Made by a program: the position numbers and the translations under genes
Shown here: one piece after another, positions 1 to 8,093 of the stretch
Layout: each line of letters opens with the position of its first letter
Numbering within the stretch: the stretch's first letter is position 1
Notes under the pieces: generated by a model
The model's database searches: none
Seen by the model: the letters and a program-made list of their open reading frames with translations, nothing else
What the model was told of the DNA's origin: nothing
Source of the DNA: Paraburkholderia solitsugae
Lineage (GTDB): Bacteria; Pseudomonadota; Gammaproteobacteria; Burkholderiales; Burkholderiaceae
Direction of reading: 5' to 3'
DNA: 63,965 nt
Assembly (NCBI RefSeq): GCF_013177695.1
Contig: NZ_WOEY01000059.1
Coordinates: 1 to 63,965 of the forward strand

Positions 1-54
1 CTCCCGTACCGTTCTCAGATTGCGCCCGGCGCCCCGCCCCGCTTTGGAGAACTC

Positions 55-1299
55 ATGCCAGTATCCGAATCGCACCAAAACCCAAATCACCCAACGGCAG
101 ACGCCGCTCAGCTCTTCGACGAAGACGAACTAACCAACCGTTTCGCGCCGGTATTCACCCGCATCGCCGAAGGCGCCGTAGACCGCGAACAGAAGCGGGA
201 ACTGGCCTACGCTCCGGTGGAATGGCTCCGCGAAGCCGGCTACACCAAACTCCGCGTACCAAAACGCTACGGCGGCGAAGGCATCACGTTCACAGCGTTC
301 CTCGCATTAGTCTCGCGCCTCGGCGAAGCCGACTCAAACCTTCCACAAATCCTCCGCGTACACGGCGGCTTCATCGAATCCCTACTGGAAAGTGACGACG
401 AGCCACTACGTGACCGCTGGCTCACACGTATCGCCCAAGGCCAGATCATCGGCGGCGCCGTATCCGAACGCACCAGCGTCACCAACAACAGCGTGCGCCT
501 CACGCAAACCAACGGCGCATGGCATCTCGACGGCGAGAAGTACTACACCACCGGCACGCTCTACGCGGACTGGGTCGACGTCACCGCCCATGACGGACAA
601 AGCAACGTCCGCGTGCTCGTCAAAAGCGACGCACCCGGTCTCGCCCGGATCGACGATTGGGATGGCTTCGGACAGCGTCTCACCGGCAGCGGGACGGCGC
701 GTTTCGAACGTGTACCGGTCTCGCACGATAACCTGTACCGTCGCTATAACGCCTCCGAACCGCGCCGCAACAGCCTGCTCACCGCCTACTATCAGGCGCT
801 CCATGTCGCCAACCTGGCAGGCATCAGCCGCGCAGCGCTGCGCGACGCCGTGGCCTTCACGCAGGGCAAAACCCGGACCTTCGGCATTCCCGGTGAATCG
901 AGCCCGCGCGACAATCCGCTGGTGCATCGCGTAGTCGGCCGCCTCGCAAGCCTGGCTTATTCGACACAGAGCATCAGCACATCGCTCGCCCGCGCGATCG
1001 ATGCAGTCTCCGTGGCGCGGCAGGAAGGCCGTACCGATGAGCAAACCTATATCCACCTCGACATCCAGACGTTCCAGGCGCAGCAGATCGTCATCGAGCA
1101 GACGCTGCAGGCGGCGACCCTGCTCTTCGAAGTGGGCGGCGCATCGGCAACCAGCGAGACGCGCCGCTTCGATCGCTACTGGCGCAACGCACGCGTGCTG
1201 GCGTCGCACAATCCGGCGATCATCCGCGAAGCCGCTATCGGTGACTTCTATCTGAATGGGAAGGCGCATAACGAACGGTTTGGTGTGTCCGGTTCCTAG
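55..1299 (+). CDS. Acyl-CoA dehydrogenase-fold flavoprotein, SfnB/DszC-like monooxygenase family
   Basis: 414 residues with the three-part acyl-CoA dehydrogenase fold: a helical N-terminal third, a central beta domain containing EKYYTTGTLYADW, and a C-terminal four-helix region. The central motif resembles the SfnB/DszC/DBT-monooxygenase branch, whose members use reduced flavin and oxygen on sulfur compounds rather than dehydrogenating acyl-CoA; that is family knowledge. The substrate cannot be read from the sequence and no sulfonate genes are adjacent. The ATG at 55 follows a good GGAGA ribosome site. The 54 bases before it hold no gene, so any operon partners would lie outside the window. 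Confidence 0.85.
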   Translation: MPVSESHQNPNHPTADAAQLFDEDELTNRFAPVFTRIAEGAVDREQKRELAYAPVEWLREAGYTKLRVPKRYGGEGITFTAFLALVSRLGEADSNLPQILRVHGGFIESLLESDDEPLRDRWLTRIAQGQIIGGAVSERTSVTNNSVRLTQTNGAWHLDGEKYYTTGTLYADWVDVTAHDGQSNVRVLVKSDAPGLARIDDWDGFGQRLTGSGTARFERVPVSHDNLYRRYNASEPRRNSLLTAYYQALHVANLAGISRAALRDAVAFTQGKTRTFGIPGESSPRDNPLVHRVVGRLASLAYSTQSISTSLARAIDAVSVARQEGRTDEQTYIHLDIQTFQAQQIVIEQTLQAATLLFEVGGASATSETRRFDRYWRNARVLASHNPAIIREAAIGDFYLNGKAHNERFGVSGS

Positions 1300-1369
1300 C
1301 GCTCATGTGGCACAGTATCGTCAAGCGCATGCGCCACGCTTGCGATACTGGACAGCCCTGACGAGCGAC

Positions 1370-1888
1370 ATGAAGAACCTGACTGCGTACGAGCCCCCGG
1401 TCGACGAAAACCAGCTTCTGCTGAAGTGGATCCGGCGCGCGCGTGAATCCCAGATGAGCCACTACGACATGGCCGACCTGCTGGCGGCGCGCGACCGAGG
1501 CGTCGGCTGGCTGGTCACCGCATTGACGGCCTTTGTGGGTACGGCCGTGTTCGCGTCGTTGAGTTCGACCGCCGTCTCGCCGGCGCTCAGGATCTTCCTG
1601 GGCCTGGTGAGCGTTGCCGCTGCTGTCTCCGCCGCGCTGCAAACGTTCTTCCGATACGCAGAGCGCGCCGAAAAGCATCGCGCGGCGGGTGCGCGCTATG
1701 GCGCTGTGCGGCGCAGGCTGGAAGCCATCTTCGCAGGCGACGCCGATGCACGCGACGGCCACTATCTCACCGCGATCCGCGACGAACTCGACCGGCTCGC
1801 CGAAGATTCACCGAACGTGCCGCCGCGCGTTTTCTATCGCACCCAGCGAACCCTGGCCGACGACCCGCGACGAAGCCGTGACACCTGA
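1370..1888 (+). CDS. SLATT-domain two-helix membrane protein
   Basis: About 172 residues. A basic, helical N-terminus (LLKWIRRARESQMSHYDMADL) is followed by two closely spaced hydrophobic helices, roughly residues 45-65 and 70-90, and a charged helical tail (FRYAERAEKHRAAGARYGAVRRRLEAIF). This is the pattern of SLATT domains, proposed pore-forming effectors that usually accompany nucleotide-synthesising (SMODS) or nucleotide-sensing (SLOG) proteins. No such partner is adjacent here. The frame is open from 1256, but the ATG at 1370 gives the normal domain length; its ribosome site is weak. The function is unproven and an orphan role unrelated to defence is equally possible. Confidence 0.7.
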   Translation: MKNLTAYEPPVDENQLLLKWIRRARESQMSHYDMADLLAARDRGVGWLVTALTAFVGTAVFASLSSTAVSPALRIFLGLVSVAAAVSAALQTFFRYAERAEKHRAAGARYGAVRRRLEAIFAGDADARDGHYLTAIRDELDRLAEDSPNVPPRVFYRTQRTLADDPRRSRDT

Positions 1889-1926
1889 TCGGCCACCACG
1901 CGGCGGCCACCACGCTCGCCTGAAAA

Positions 1927-2114
1927 CTACCGCGTAGCGGACACCAGCAACATCATCGGCCGCTCGCGTTCTTCTGCCAGTTCAGGCCGCGCATCTCCGG
2001 CAGCATGGCGCGCAATGCGGGCCATTCGGCGGCGCCGGCGAGACCCTGTTTCGAACGGCCCAATTGGCTGTAGTTGTCGAAAAATTTGGGGTCGTCGTAA
2101 ATGTTCTGTGTCAT
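1927..2114 (-). pseudogene. Methyltransferase gene reduced to its two ends by an internal deletion
   Basis: From the ATG at 2114 the minus strand reads MTQNIYDDPKFFDNYSQLGR and on to PALRAMLPEMRGL, the start of a class I SAM-dependent methyltransferase. The SAM-binding core that should follow is absent. In another frame the sequence continues directly as RPELAEERERPMMLLVSATR and a stop at 1927, which looks like the C-terminus of the same family. The change falls in a CGGCCTG stretch near 1982-1989 that could code in both halves, so a deletion of most of the gene through short homology is the simplest reading. The first frame stops soon after the junction, so no functional product is expected. 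Confidence 0.7.
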
Positions 2115-2508
2115 TTGTAAATGGGATTAACTGTAATTGAAGCAACGCAACCGCATGATGTATAAGCGCAGTATCTGGCGGGCGTGTCTTTTATCCATGC
2201 AGTTTCGATAGCAGGGCTCGACCACGGGCCATGGCCAGCGGCTTGAAGGGCCGGTACAGGCCACGATTAAAGCCACTTAAGCATCACTTAAGCTCACTGC
2301 CTGCACAATGCATGCTGGCGAGAATACCCCTAATCACAGGCATGTTTTTCTCTCAGACATGCGAAACACGTAATTCCCTGTCGGCCTTCCGGTCTTTACG
2401 CCTTTCCGGGCCTTTGCTTCTGCTCGATTATGGTATTGTCCGACCTGCGCTTAAAAGCGCATTGCCACACTCAATCGGGAAGCGGAATCGCTCCCTAAAA
2501 AAAATATT
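2115..2508. other. Intergenic region upstream of the DUF4118 operon
   Basis: About 390 bases without a convincing gene. It holds two copies of CACTTAAGC eleven bases apart (2274-2282 and 2285-2293) and must carry the promoter of the 2509-5081 operon, but I cannot point to confident -35 and -10 boxes. Confidence 0.5.
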
Positions 2509-3279
2509 ATGGAAGTCCAAAACGCCCGCCGTTGGGCACCACGGGGAACACGCGTCTGGCTCGGCGCGGCCGCCGCATTGGCGATCGCGAGCGGAGTGCG
2601 CATGTTGCTCCATCCGCTTCTCGGACCGATTATGCCGGGCACCGCGTTCTGTATCGCCGCGGCGCTGGTCGAGTATTTCTGCGGGCTGGCCCCGGCGCTC
2701 ACGGTCATGGTGCTCGGCATGGGTATCGCCGACTACCTGTTCGTCCCCCCCTACGCCACCATCGCCGTATTCGATCGCGGTGACGTCGCGCTGCTGATCT
2801 CGTATCCGCTGGTGACGCTGCTCGTCATCATGCTGATCGAACGCCTGCGCCGCGCGCAGTTTCGTGCGGAACTGATCGCATCGGTTGCGCAGTCGCGCTA
2901 TGAAATGCTGCTGCGTCACGACAACGAACGCATGCTCGCGCGCCGTGCCGTCGACGAAACGCACCGGCTGCTGCGCCATCTGTCGCATCACCACAAGACC
3001 TTCATTTTCATCCAGGCGCTCGAGCGCAATGCGCTGCAACAGGCGGACGACGTCAAGCCGCAAGGTGTGCTGCCACGCTTGCCGAACGAGATTGCGCCCG
3101 GCCCGCGCTTTGCCGACGTCGATCCCGACGACATCCAGCGGCTTAGCAAGGCACTGTGGCCCGGCAGCCATCGGGTGCGCCTGAGAAGCGGCGATGGTCC
3201 GCTGAAGCTGACCGAGTGCGTGTGCGAACGGTTCACCACCCACGCCGGTGAGTTCCTCGTGCTGCGGATTGGAGCCTGA
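2509..3279 (+). CDS. DUF4118 (KdpD-like) membrane protein lacking a kinase domain
   Basis: 256 residues. Residues ~15-110 contain about four membrane helices of the DUF4118/KdpD type, including the typical segment around CIAAALVEYFCGLAPALTVM and ADYLFVPPYATI. This is followed by a helical, possibly coiled-coil segment and a short soluble tail. In histidine kinases this membrane module precedes HisKA and ATPase domains; here the protein ends with neither, and the tail resembles no domain I know. The next gene starts 3 bases later and the third overlaps the second, so it heads a tight three-gene operon with an esterase and an outer-membrane protein. Confidence 0.8.
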   Translation: MEVQNARRWAPRGTRVWLGAAAALAIASGVRMLLHPLLGPIMPGTAFCIAAALVEYFCGLAPALTVMVLGMGIADYLFVPPYATIAVFDRGDVALLISYPLVTLLVIMLIERLRRAQFRAELIASVAQSRYEMLLRHDNERMLARRAVDETHRLLRHLSHHHKTFIFIQALERNALQQADDVKPQGVLPRLPNEIAPGPRFADVDPDDIQRLSKALWPGSHRVRLRSGDGPLKLTECVCERFTTHAGEFLVLRIGA

Positions 3280-3282
3280 TCC

Positions 3283-4170
3283 GTGAGCGAACCGACAAGT
3301 CTTTTCTTACCCGGCGACGACCACGCCGTGCTGATGCTGCACGGCCTGTCGAGCTCGCCGCTCGAATTACGTTTTCTCGCACGCTTTCTCAACGCCGAGG
3401 GCTTCACCGCTTGCGCGCCGGTCTTGCCTGGCTACAGCGCGGGCTCCGAAGAAGCTGCAATGGAACGTTGGCTCGAAGCCGCCGTGCGCGAGTACGACGC
3501 CCTGGCCGAGCGCTTTGCACGCGTCTCGATCTGCGGGCTATCGATCGGTGCGGCGTTAGCGCTGGCGCTGGCGCATCGCCGTCCCGGGGCGCAGTCGCTC
3601 GTGTTGTTGTCGCTCACGCTCTCATACGACGGCTGGGCGATCCCCTGGTATCGTTTCCTGCTCAACTGGGCGTACTTCACACCGCTGCGCAAACGCTGGC
3701 GCTACCGCGAGGAAGCACCGTTCGGCCTGCGCAACGAAGCGCTCAGAGCAAAGATCGCCCGCGCCATGCAGCGCAGCGATTTCAGCGAAGTCGGGCCGTC
3801 GACGATTTCACTGCCGGCATTGCACCAGGCGAGCCGCCTCGCCGCGAGCCTGCGCACGCAGGTGCGCGACATCAAGACCGATTGCCTGATTGTTCACGCG
3901 ATCGACGATGAGACGTCGAGCCCTCGCAATGCACGCTTTGTCGCTGCAAATATCGGTGCTGCCTTTTTACGCACAATCTGGCTGGATGATTCGTATCACA
4001 TGATTACGTCGGACAACGAGCGCGAAATCGTCGCGCGCGAAACCGCGCTGTTTTTGCGCGAGAGCGAAGCTGCCCATAGTGGCGACGACGGCGGCAAGCA
4101 ACAGGTGGTCTCGAAGGCCCTGGCGCGGCGCCTCAGGCAACTCGCTGCGCTTGGCAAAGAGCGCGCATGA
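3283..4170 (+). CDS. Alpha/beta hydrolase, carboxylesterase/monoacylglycerol lipase-like
   Basis: 295 residues of alpha/beta hydrolase fold. The N-terminus carries an HGLSSSP oxyanion segment, GLSIG near residue 86 supplies the nucleophile-elbow serine, a late Asp lies in HAIDDETSS, and the catalytic His is likely in DSYHM. This layout fits bacterial carboxylesterases (Est30-like) acting on small esters in the cytoplasm; no signal peptide is present. The start is the GTG at 3283, 3 bases after the preceding stop. The end overlaps the next ATG as ATGA, indicating translational coupling in the operon. Confidence 0.85.
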   Translation: MSEPTSLFLPGDDHAVLMLHGLSSSPLELRFLARFLNAEGFTACAPVLPGYSAGSEEAAMERWLEAAVREYDALAERFARVSICGLSIGAALALALAHRRPGAQSLVLLSLTLSYDGWAIPWYRFLLNWAYFTPLRKRWRYREEAPFGLRNEALRAKIARAMQRSDFSEVGPSTISLPALHQASRLAASLRTQVRDIKTDCLIVHAIDDETSSPRNARFVAANIGAAFLRTIWLDDSYHMITSDNEREIVARETALFLRESEAAHSGDDGGKQQVVSKALARRLRQLAALGKERA

Positions 4171-5081
4171 CGGCGCATATCACGTCCGGGTCCGGTAAAC
4201 CGGCAAGCGCGTCGCTGCGTACCCCGTTCAGGGTCGGCAAAGCCACCCATATGTCACTGCTGCTCGCCGCTGCGCTGGGCCTTTGCACAGCGCGTGCTGC
4301 GTATGCGGACGATGCAAGTCCGGACGCGACGACTGACGCGAGTACGAGCACAAGCACAAGCAACGCCGACACGAGCACGGGCGCGGCCACCGACAGCAAA
4401 TGGAAAATCGGCGTGGGCCCTGGCGTGGTGATCACGCCCAAGTACCCGGGATCGCGGCAGTTGACCGTCTTCCCGTTCCCTGCGCTGGACATCTCTTACG
4501 ACGACCGGATTTTCTCGCAGGGCCCTGACGTGCTTGGCGTCAACGTGCTGCGCGGTCCCGCCTATCACGTGGGCGTTGCTGTCACTTTCGATTTCCAGAC
4601 TCGCAAGGAGTCCGACGACCCGCGGCTGCATGGACTTGGCAATGTGGATGGCGGACCGAAACTGAAGCTCTTCGCCGACTACACGTGGTGGGCGTTTACT
4701 GGGTCAGTGGCGTTGTACCAGGATATCGACGGGAATCACCAGGGGACGACGGTCATGACGGATTTCGTGGCTTCCGCGCCGGTTGGCGGCTGGTTGTTCT
4801 CGGTCGGACCTGGGTTCACCTGGGCGAATGCGACCTATACGCGGACGTTTTTCGGCGTGTCCGGGCAGCAGAGCGCCGCGTCAGGGTTGCCCACGTATAA
4901 CACCAGTGCCGGCATACGGGACATCCATATGAACGCCATTGTGACTTACGATTTTTCAAAGCACTGGAATGGGTCGGTTTCCGCTACGTTCGGGCGACTG
5001 GAGCACGACGCGGCGAATAGCCCGATTACCGAAAAGAGATTCGAGCTCAATACGCTCGCTTCGGTGAACTACAAGTTTTAG
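4167..5081 (+). CDS. MipA/OmpV family outer-membrane protein
   Basis: 304 residues with the MipA/OmpV pattern: a signal peptide (SLLLAAALGLCTARAAYA), a Ser/Thr/Asp-rich linker, alternating beta strands beginning GVGPGVVITPKYPGS, and a C-terminal aromatic strand ending in NYKF, typical of outer-membrane barrels. MipA proteins scaffold murein enzymes in E. coli, while many paralogues are simply beta-barrels of unknown role. The ATG at 4167 overlaps the previous stop, but the ATG at 4251 lies right before the signal peptide and may be the true start, because the longer form puts 28 residues ahead of the hydrophobic stretch. Confidence 0.85.
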   Translation: MTAHITSGSGKPASASLRTPFRVGKATHMSLLLAAALGLCTARAAYADDASPDATTDASTSTSTSNADTSTGAATDSKWKIGVGPGVVITPKYPGSRQLTVFPFPALDISYDDRIFSQGPDVLGVNVLRGPAYHVGVAVTFDFQTRKESDDPRLHGLGNVDGGPKLKLFADYTWWAFTGSVALYQDIDGNHQGTTVMTDFVASAPVGGWLFSVGPGFTWANATYTRTFFGVSGQQSAASGLPTYNTSAGIRDIHMNAIVTYDFSKHWNGSVSATFGRLEHDAANSPITEKRFELNTLASVNYKF

Positions 5082-5130
5082 TTTTTGGCTTTTGGCTTTT
5101 GGCTTTTCGCGCGCTCCAGCGCGAAAAGCC
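5082..5130. terminator. Bidirectional terminator between convergent genes, with tandem TTTTGGC repeats
   Basis: A perfect 12-base inverted repeat (GGCTTTTCGCGC at 5101-5112 against GCGCGAAAAGCC at 5119-5130) has a 6-base loop. It is preceded on the plus strand by repeated GGCTTTT units. It sits between the stops of the MipA gene (5081) and the yceH-like gene (5140) and can serve both strands. Confidence 0.7.
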
Positions 5131-5139
5131 AGGATCGCT

Positions 5140-5844
5140 TCAATCCCCCGTGCCAAGCTCTTCAACTTCAATTCCCAACTCGGCGGCCATGCGCCGCACC
5201 ACCACCTGAAGCCGGCTCACCTCATCGGCAAGCCGCTTTTGTTCAGCCTTTACCGCCTCGAACGCCGACAGCGGCACAACCTCATCATCCCCACCCGATT
5301 GTGCAAACTCACTCGCGCTGACTTCGCCGCATAGCAGATGCATCCAGCGACTTTCGCGTTCGCCCGGCGTGCGGCCCAGCTTCACCACCCGCGGTGGATC
5401 ATTGGCAGCCAACTCATCGAGAAACGCCTCGACCGACGAGATGTCGGCAAACCCATGAAACCGCGCGCTGTTCAAGCGCAACTCAGCGGCAGTCTGCGGG
5501 CCGCGCAGCAACAACGTAGTCAGTAACGCAGCCGACTGACTCGGCAACCCCAACACCCGATTCATGTTGTGCTCGAAGCGCGGCACGCGGCTGCTGCTGC
5601 CCTCCATCACCAGGCTCAGGCGCTTCAACCCGTCGATGGCAGTCAGCACCTCTGCCTCGGTTGCATTCATCACCGGCGCACGGCCAGTCTTCTGATTGCA
5701 GCCCAGGGTCAGCGCGTTCAGCGAAAGCGGATAACTGTCCGGCACGGTGTGCTGCTTTTCGACGAGCACGCCGAGTACGCGCCCTTCAAGCAAGGTCAAA
5801 GCGCGGATGAAGGGACGGGAAACAGCGTCGGGAGTGGAGTTCAT
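5140..5844 (-). CDS. yceH: YceH family protein (DUF480, UPF0502)
   Basis: 234 residues matching the YceH/DUF480 family: RALTLLEGRVLGVLVEKQ at the N-terminus, PDSYPLSLNALTLGCNQKT, a second winged-helix half (ALLTTLLLRGPQTAAELR), ESRWMHLLCG, and a C-terminal coiled-coil stretch. The family folds as paired winged helices, but its function has not been firmly assigned to my knowledge. The gene is single, convergent with the MipA operon through a shared hairpin, and divergent from the XRE regulator. Length and start agree with the family. Confidence 0.9.
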   Translation of the reverse strand: MNSTPDAVSRPFIRALTLLEGRVLGVLVEKQHTVPDSYPLSLNALTLGCNQKTGRAPVMNATEAEVLTAIDGLKRLSLVMEGSSSRVPRFEHNMNRVLGLPSQSAALLTTLLLRGPQTAAELRLNSARFHGFADISSVEAFLDELAANDPPRVVKLGRTPGERESRWMHLLCGEVSASEFAQSGGDDEVVPLSAFEAVKAEQKRLADEVSRLQVVVRRMAAELGIEVEELGTGD

Positions 5845-6044
5845 AGAAAGGATGTCGCGGCATGCGCCGCCGGGTCTCGTGGATGGTGTGCCTTACCGTT
5901 GCACAGCCGGGCGGCGGGTTTTAGTTTGTGGGCACTATGATAAACGCCCCGGCCGCTCGCGGTGTACGAATCTCCGCAATGACCCGGCTCGCCCCGAACG
6001 CGTCCGCATCCGTCTGTGCGCATTTTTGTTCCGTTGACGTCGTT

Positions 6045-6073
6045 CCATATTCGAGATAGTTTCCCGAATATGG
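6045..6073. promoter_or_regulatory. Inverted repeat overlapping the start codon of the XRE-cupin gene
   Basis: CCATATTCG at 6045-6053 is the exact reverse complement of CGAATATGG at 6065-6073, and the ATG start (6070-6072) lies inside the right arm. An XRE regulator bound here would block its own expression, so an autoregulatory operator is the natural inference. A translational hairpin is also possible. Confidence 0.5.
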
Positions 6074-6642
6074 AAAACGCACACTCTGACGACAACGCCA
6101 TCGACCGCCGCATCGCCCAGCGTCTGCGAGGCTTGCGCGCCGAGCGAAACTGGTCGCTCGACGATCTGACGAAGCTCAGCAACGTTAGCCGCGCCACCCT
6201 GTCGCGCCTCGAAAACGCCGCCGTGAGCCCGACGGCGAGCGTGCTGGGTAAGCTCTGCGTCGCCTACGGCTTGCCGATGTCGCGCCTCATGCACATGGTC
6301 GAAGAAGACTTCGCGCCGCTGGTGCCGCGCGAGGCGCAGGCGGTCTGGACCGACGCGAGCGTCGGCTTCCGGCGCCGCTCCGTGTCGCCACCGGCCCAGG
6401 CGCTGAGCGGCGAGGCGCTGGAGTGCGAACTCGATGCCGGCGTGCGCATTACTTACGACGCGTCGCCGAGAGCCGGCCTCGAACATCATCTGATCTTGCT
6501 CGAAGGGCAACTGCAGATCACCGTCGACGGCCGAAGCCACGATCTGCACCCCGGCGACTGTCTGCGCTATCAGTTGTTCGGCCCCAGCGCTTTCGTCACA
6601 CCCGCGCACAGCGCAGCCCGCTACATCCTCTTCATCGTCTGA
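6070..6642 (+). CDS. XRE family transcriptional regulator with C-terminal cupin domain
   Basis: 190 residues. An HTH_3 domain (residues ~13-70, with SNVSRATLSRLENAAVSPTA as the recognition region) is joined to a small cupin (residues ~110-188, with LEHHLILLEGQLQITVDG and HPGDCLRYQLFGP). This is the SutR/PuuR-like architecture, in which the cupin is thought to bind a small effector. The ATG at 6070 fits the domain start; an in-frame GTG at 6016 would add 18 unlikely residues. The GNAT gene follows after 12 bases in the same operon. The inverted repeat over the start suggests self-repression. Confidence 0.9.
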   Translation: MENAHSDDNAIDRRIAQRLRGLRAERNWSLDDLTKLSNVSRATLSRLENAAVSPTASVLGKLCVAYGLPMSRLMHMVEEDFAPLVPREAQAVWTDASVGFRRRSVSPPAQALSGEALECELDAGVRITYDASPRAGLEHHLILLEGQLQITVDGRSHDLHPGDCLRYQLFGPSAFVTPAHSAARYILFIV

Positions 6643-6654
6643 GTTCGAGGCAAC

Positions 6655-7182
6655 ATGAGCGCGACCACCATCACGATCTTTTCCGCCGACGACCTCGTTC
6701 ACCACCTACCCAAACTTGGCGCGCTGCTGCATGCCTGCGTCCATGACGGTGCGAGCGTCGGCTTTGTCCTGCCGTACAGCGTCGAGGAGAGTGAGGCGTT
6801 CTGGCGCGGCAAGGTGCTGCCGTCGCTGCGCGCGGGGGCGCTTGTGCTGTTCGTCGCACGCCATGGCGAGTCGATCGCCGGCACCGTGCAACTCGATTAC
6901 GACACGATGCCGAACCAGCGTCATCGCGCCGAGGTGCGCAAGCTGCTGGTCCACCCTGCGTTCCGCCGCCAAGGTATCGCCAAAGCGCTGATGGCGGAAC
7001 TGGAAAGCCGGGCGCACCAGTTGCAGCGCAGCTTGCTGACGCTCGATACGCGCACCGGCGACAAGGCCGGGCCGCTCTATGCCGCATTGGGTTATCAGAC
7101 GGCCGGCGTGATCCCGCAGTTTTGCCGCGATACGCAGACGGAGCGGTTCGACTCGACCACCATCATGTACAAGGCGCTGTGA
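6655..7182 (+). CDS. GNAT family N-acetyltransferase
   Basis: 175 residues of GNAT fold. The acetyl-CoA pyrophosphate loop is VHPAFRRQGIAKALM (about residues 101-115), preceded by the beta-4 strand AEVRKLLV and followed by LTLDTRTGDKAGPLYAALGY, the usual C-terminal half. The substrate is unknown; many relatives acetylate amines or antibiotics. It is cotranscribed with the XRE-cupin regulator, a pairing that suggests the regulator senses the substrate or product of this enzyme. Confidence 0.88.
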   Translation: MSATTITIFSADDLVHHLPKLGALLHACVHDGASVGFVLPYSVEESEAFWRGKVLPSLRAGALVLFVARHGESIAGTVQLDYDTMPNQRHRAEVRKLLVHPAFRRQGIAKALMAELESRAHQLQRSLLTLDTRTGDKAGPLYAALGYQTAGVIPQFCRDTQTERFDSTTIMYKAL

Positions 7183-7248
7183 GCCAGACACGGGCAGGCC
7201 GCCTGTGATGGACGCTCAAGGTGAGCGAGACGTAGGCAGGAAGTCGGG

Positions 7249-7274
7249 GATGCAAACTCAGGCGAGTCTGCATC
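7249..7274. terminator. Hairpin between convergent GNAT and LysE genes
   Basis: GATGCAAACTC (7249-7259) pairs with GAGTCTGCATC (7264-7274) with one mismatch and a 4-base loop. It lies in the short gap between two convergent stop codons and probably ends transcription in both directions, although a U tract is lacking. Confidence 0.45.
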
Positions 7275-7281
7275 GTCCGGT

Positions 7282-7914
7282 TTAACGGCGCGAATCGAAC
7301 GCGATCCGCACGGCCAGACCGGCGAGCACGGTGCCCATCAGCCAGCGTTGTACCTGCAGCCACACCGGCCGCCCATTGAGAAACCCGGCGATCGAACCAG
7401 CCATGCTCGCAATCAACGCATTGATCGTGACGGAGACGACGATTTGCACGCACCCCAGCGCGATCGACTGCGTGAGCACGCTGCCGTGCTCCGGTGAAAT
7501 GAATTGCGGCAGCAGCGACAGATACATCACCGCGATCTTCGGATTCGCGAGATTCGTGACGAGCCCCATGGTGAACAGTTTGCGGCGGCTGTCGTGCGGC
7601 AGGTCGCGCACCTGGAACGGCGAGCGGCCGCCCGGTTTAACCGCTTGCCACGCAAGATACAGGAGATACAGCGCGCCGCCGAAACGCAACGCGTCGTACG
7701 CGTAGGGCACCGTCAACAGCAGTGCGGTGATACCGAACGCCGCGCAAAACATGTAGAACACAAAGCCGACCGCGACGCCGCCGAGCGACACGAGCCCCGC
7801 GCGCCGCCCCTGGCAGAGCGATCGCGAGATCAGGTAAATCATGTTCGGGCCGGGTGTGAGCACCATGCCGAGCGAAACCAGGGCGAAGGCGAGCAGCGTT
7901 GTGACAGCGGGCAC
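7282..7914 (-). CDS. LysE family amino-acid exporter
   Basis: 210 residues with six hydrophobic segments and the LysE/RhtB signature near the N-terminus (LTPGPNMIYLISRSL) plus GLVTNLANPKIAVMYLSLLPQF in the second half. Family members export amino acids or homoserine lactone-like compounds across the inner membrane; the substrate is not readable. The GTG at 7914 is chosen because an AAGGAG site lies just upstream and the protein then begins at the first membrane helix; the open frame to 8070 adds an arginine-rich stretch foreign to the family. Confidence 0.88.
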   Translation of the reverse strand: MPAVTTLLAFALVSLGMVLTPGPNMIYLISRSLCQGRRAGLVSLGGVAVGFVFYMFCAAFGITALLLTVPYAYDALRFGGALYLLYLAWQAVKPGGRSPFQVRDLPHDSRRKLFTMGLVTNLANPKIAVMYLSLLPQFISPEHGSVLTQSIALGCVQIVVSVTINALIASMAGSIAGFLNGRPVWLQVQRWLMGTVLAGLAVRIAFDSRR

Positions 7915-8093
7915 GGAGGTCTCCTTTGTGAATTGAAGTTGGGCAGTGCCGCTCAATATAGCCGATGCCGCCGGTTCGGGCCTTGAATCCGGGCTTGAAA
8001 AGTTTGCATCGCCAGTTGAATGGCGCTCATATCTTCGACGCCTTCGTGCTCGCTTCGCTCGCTTCATCACAATGTAATGCGGGCAACGGCGGA

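Noticed and set aside
2274..2293. Two CACTTAAGC copies eleven bases apart upstream of the DUF4118 gene
   Set aside because: Could be a regulator site spaced by one helical turn, but two short copies are too little to call an operator.
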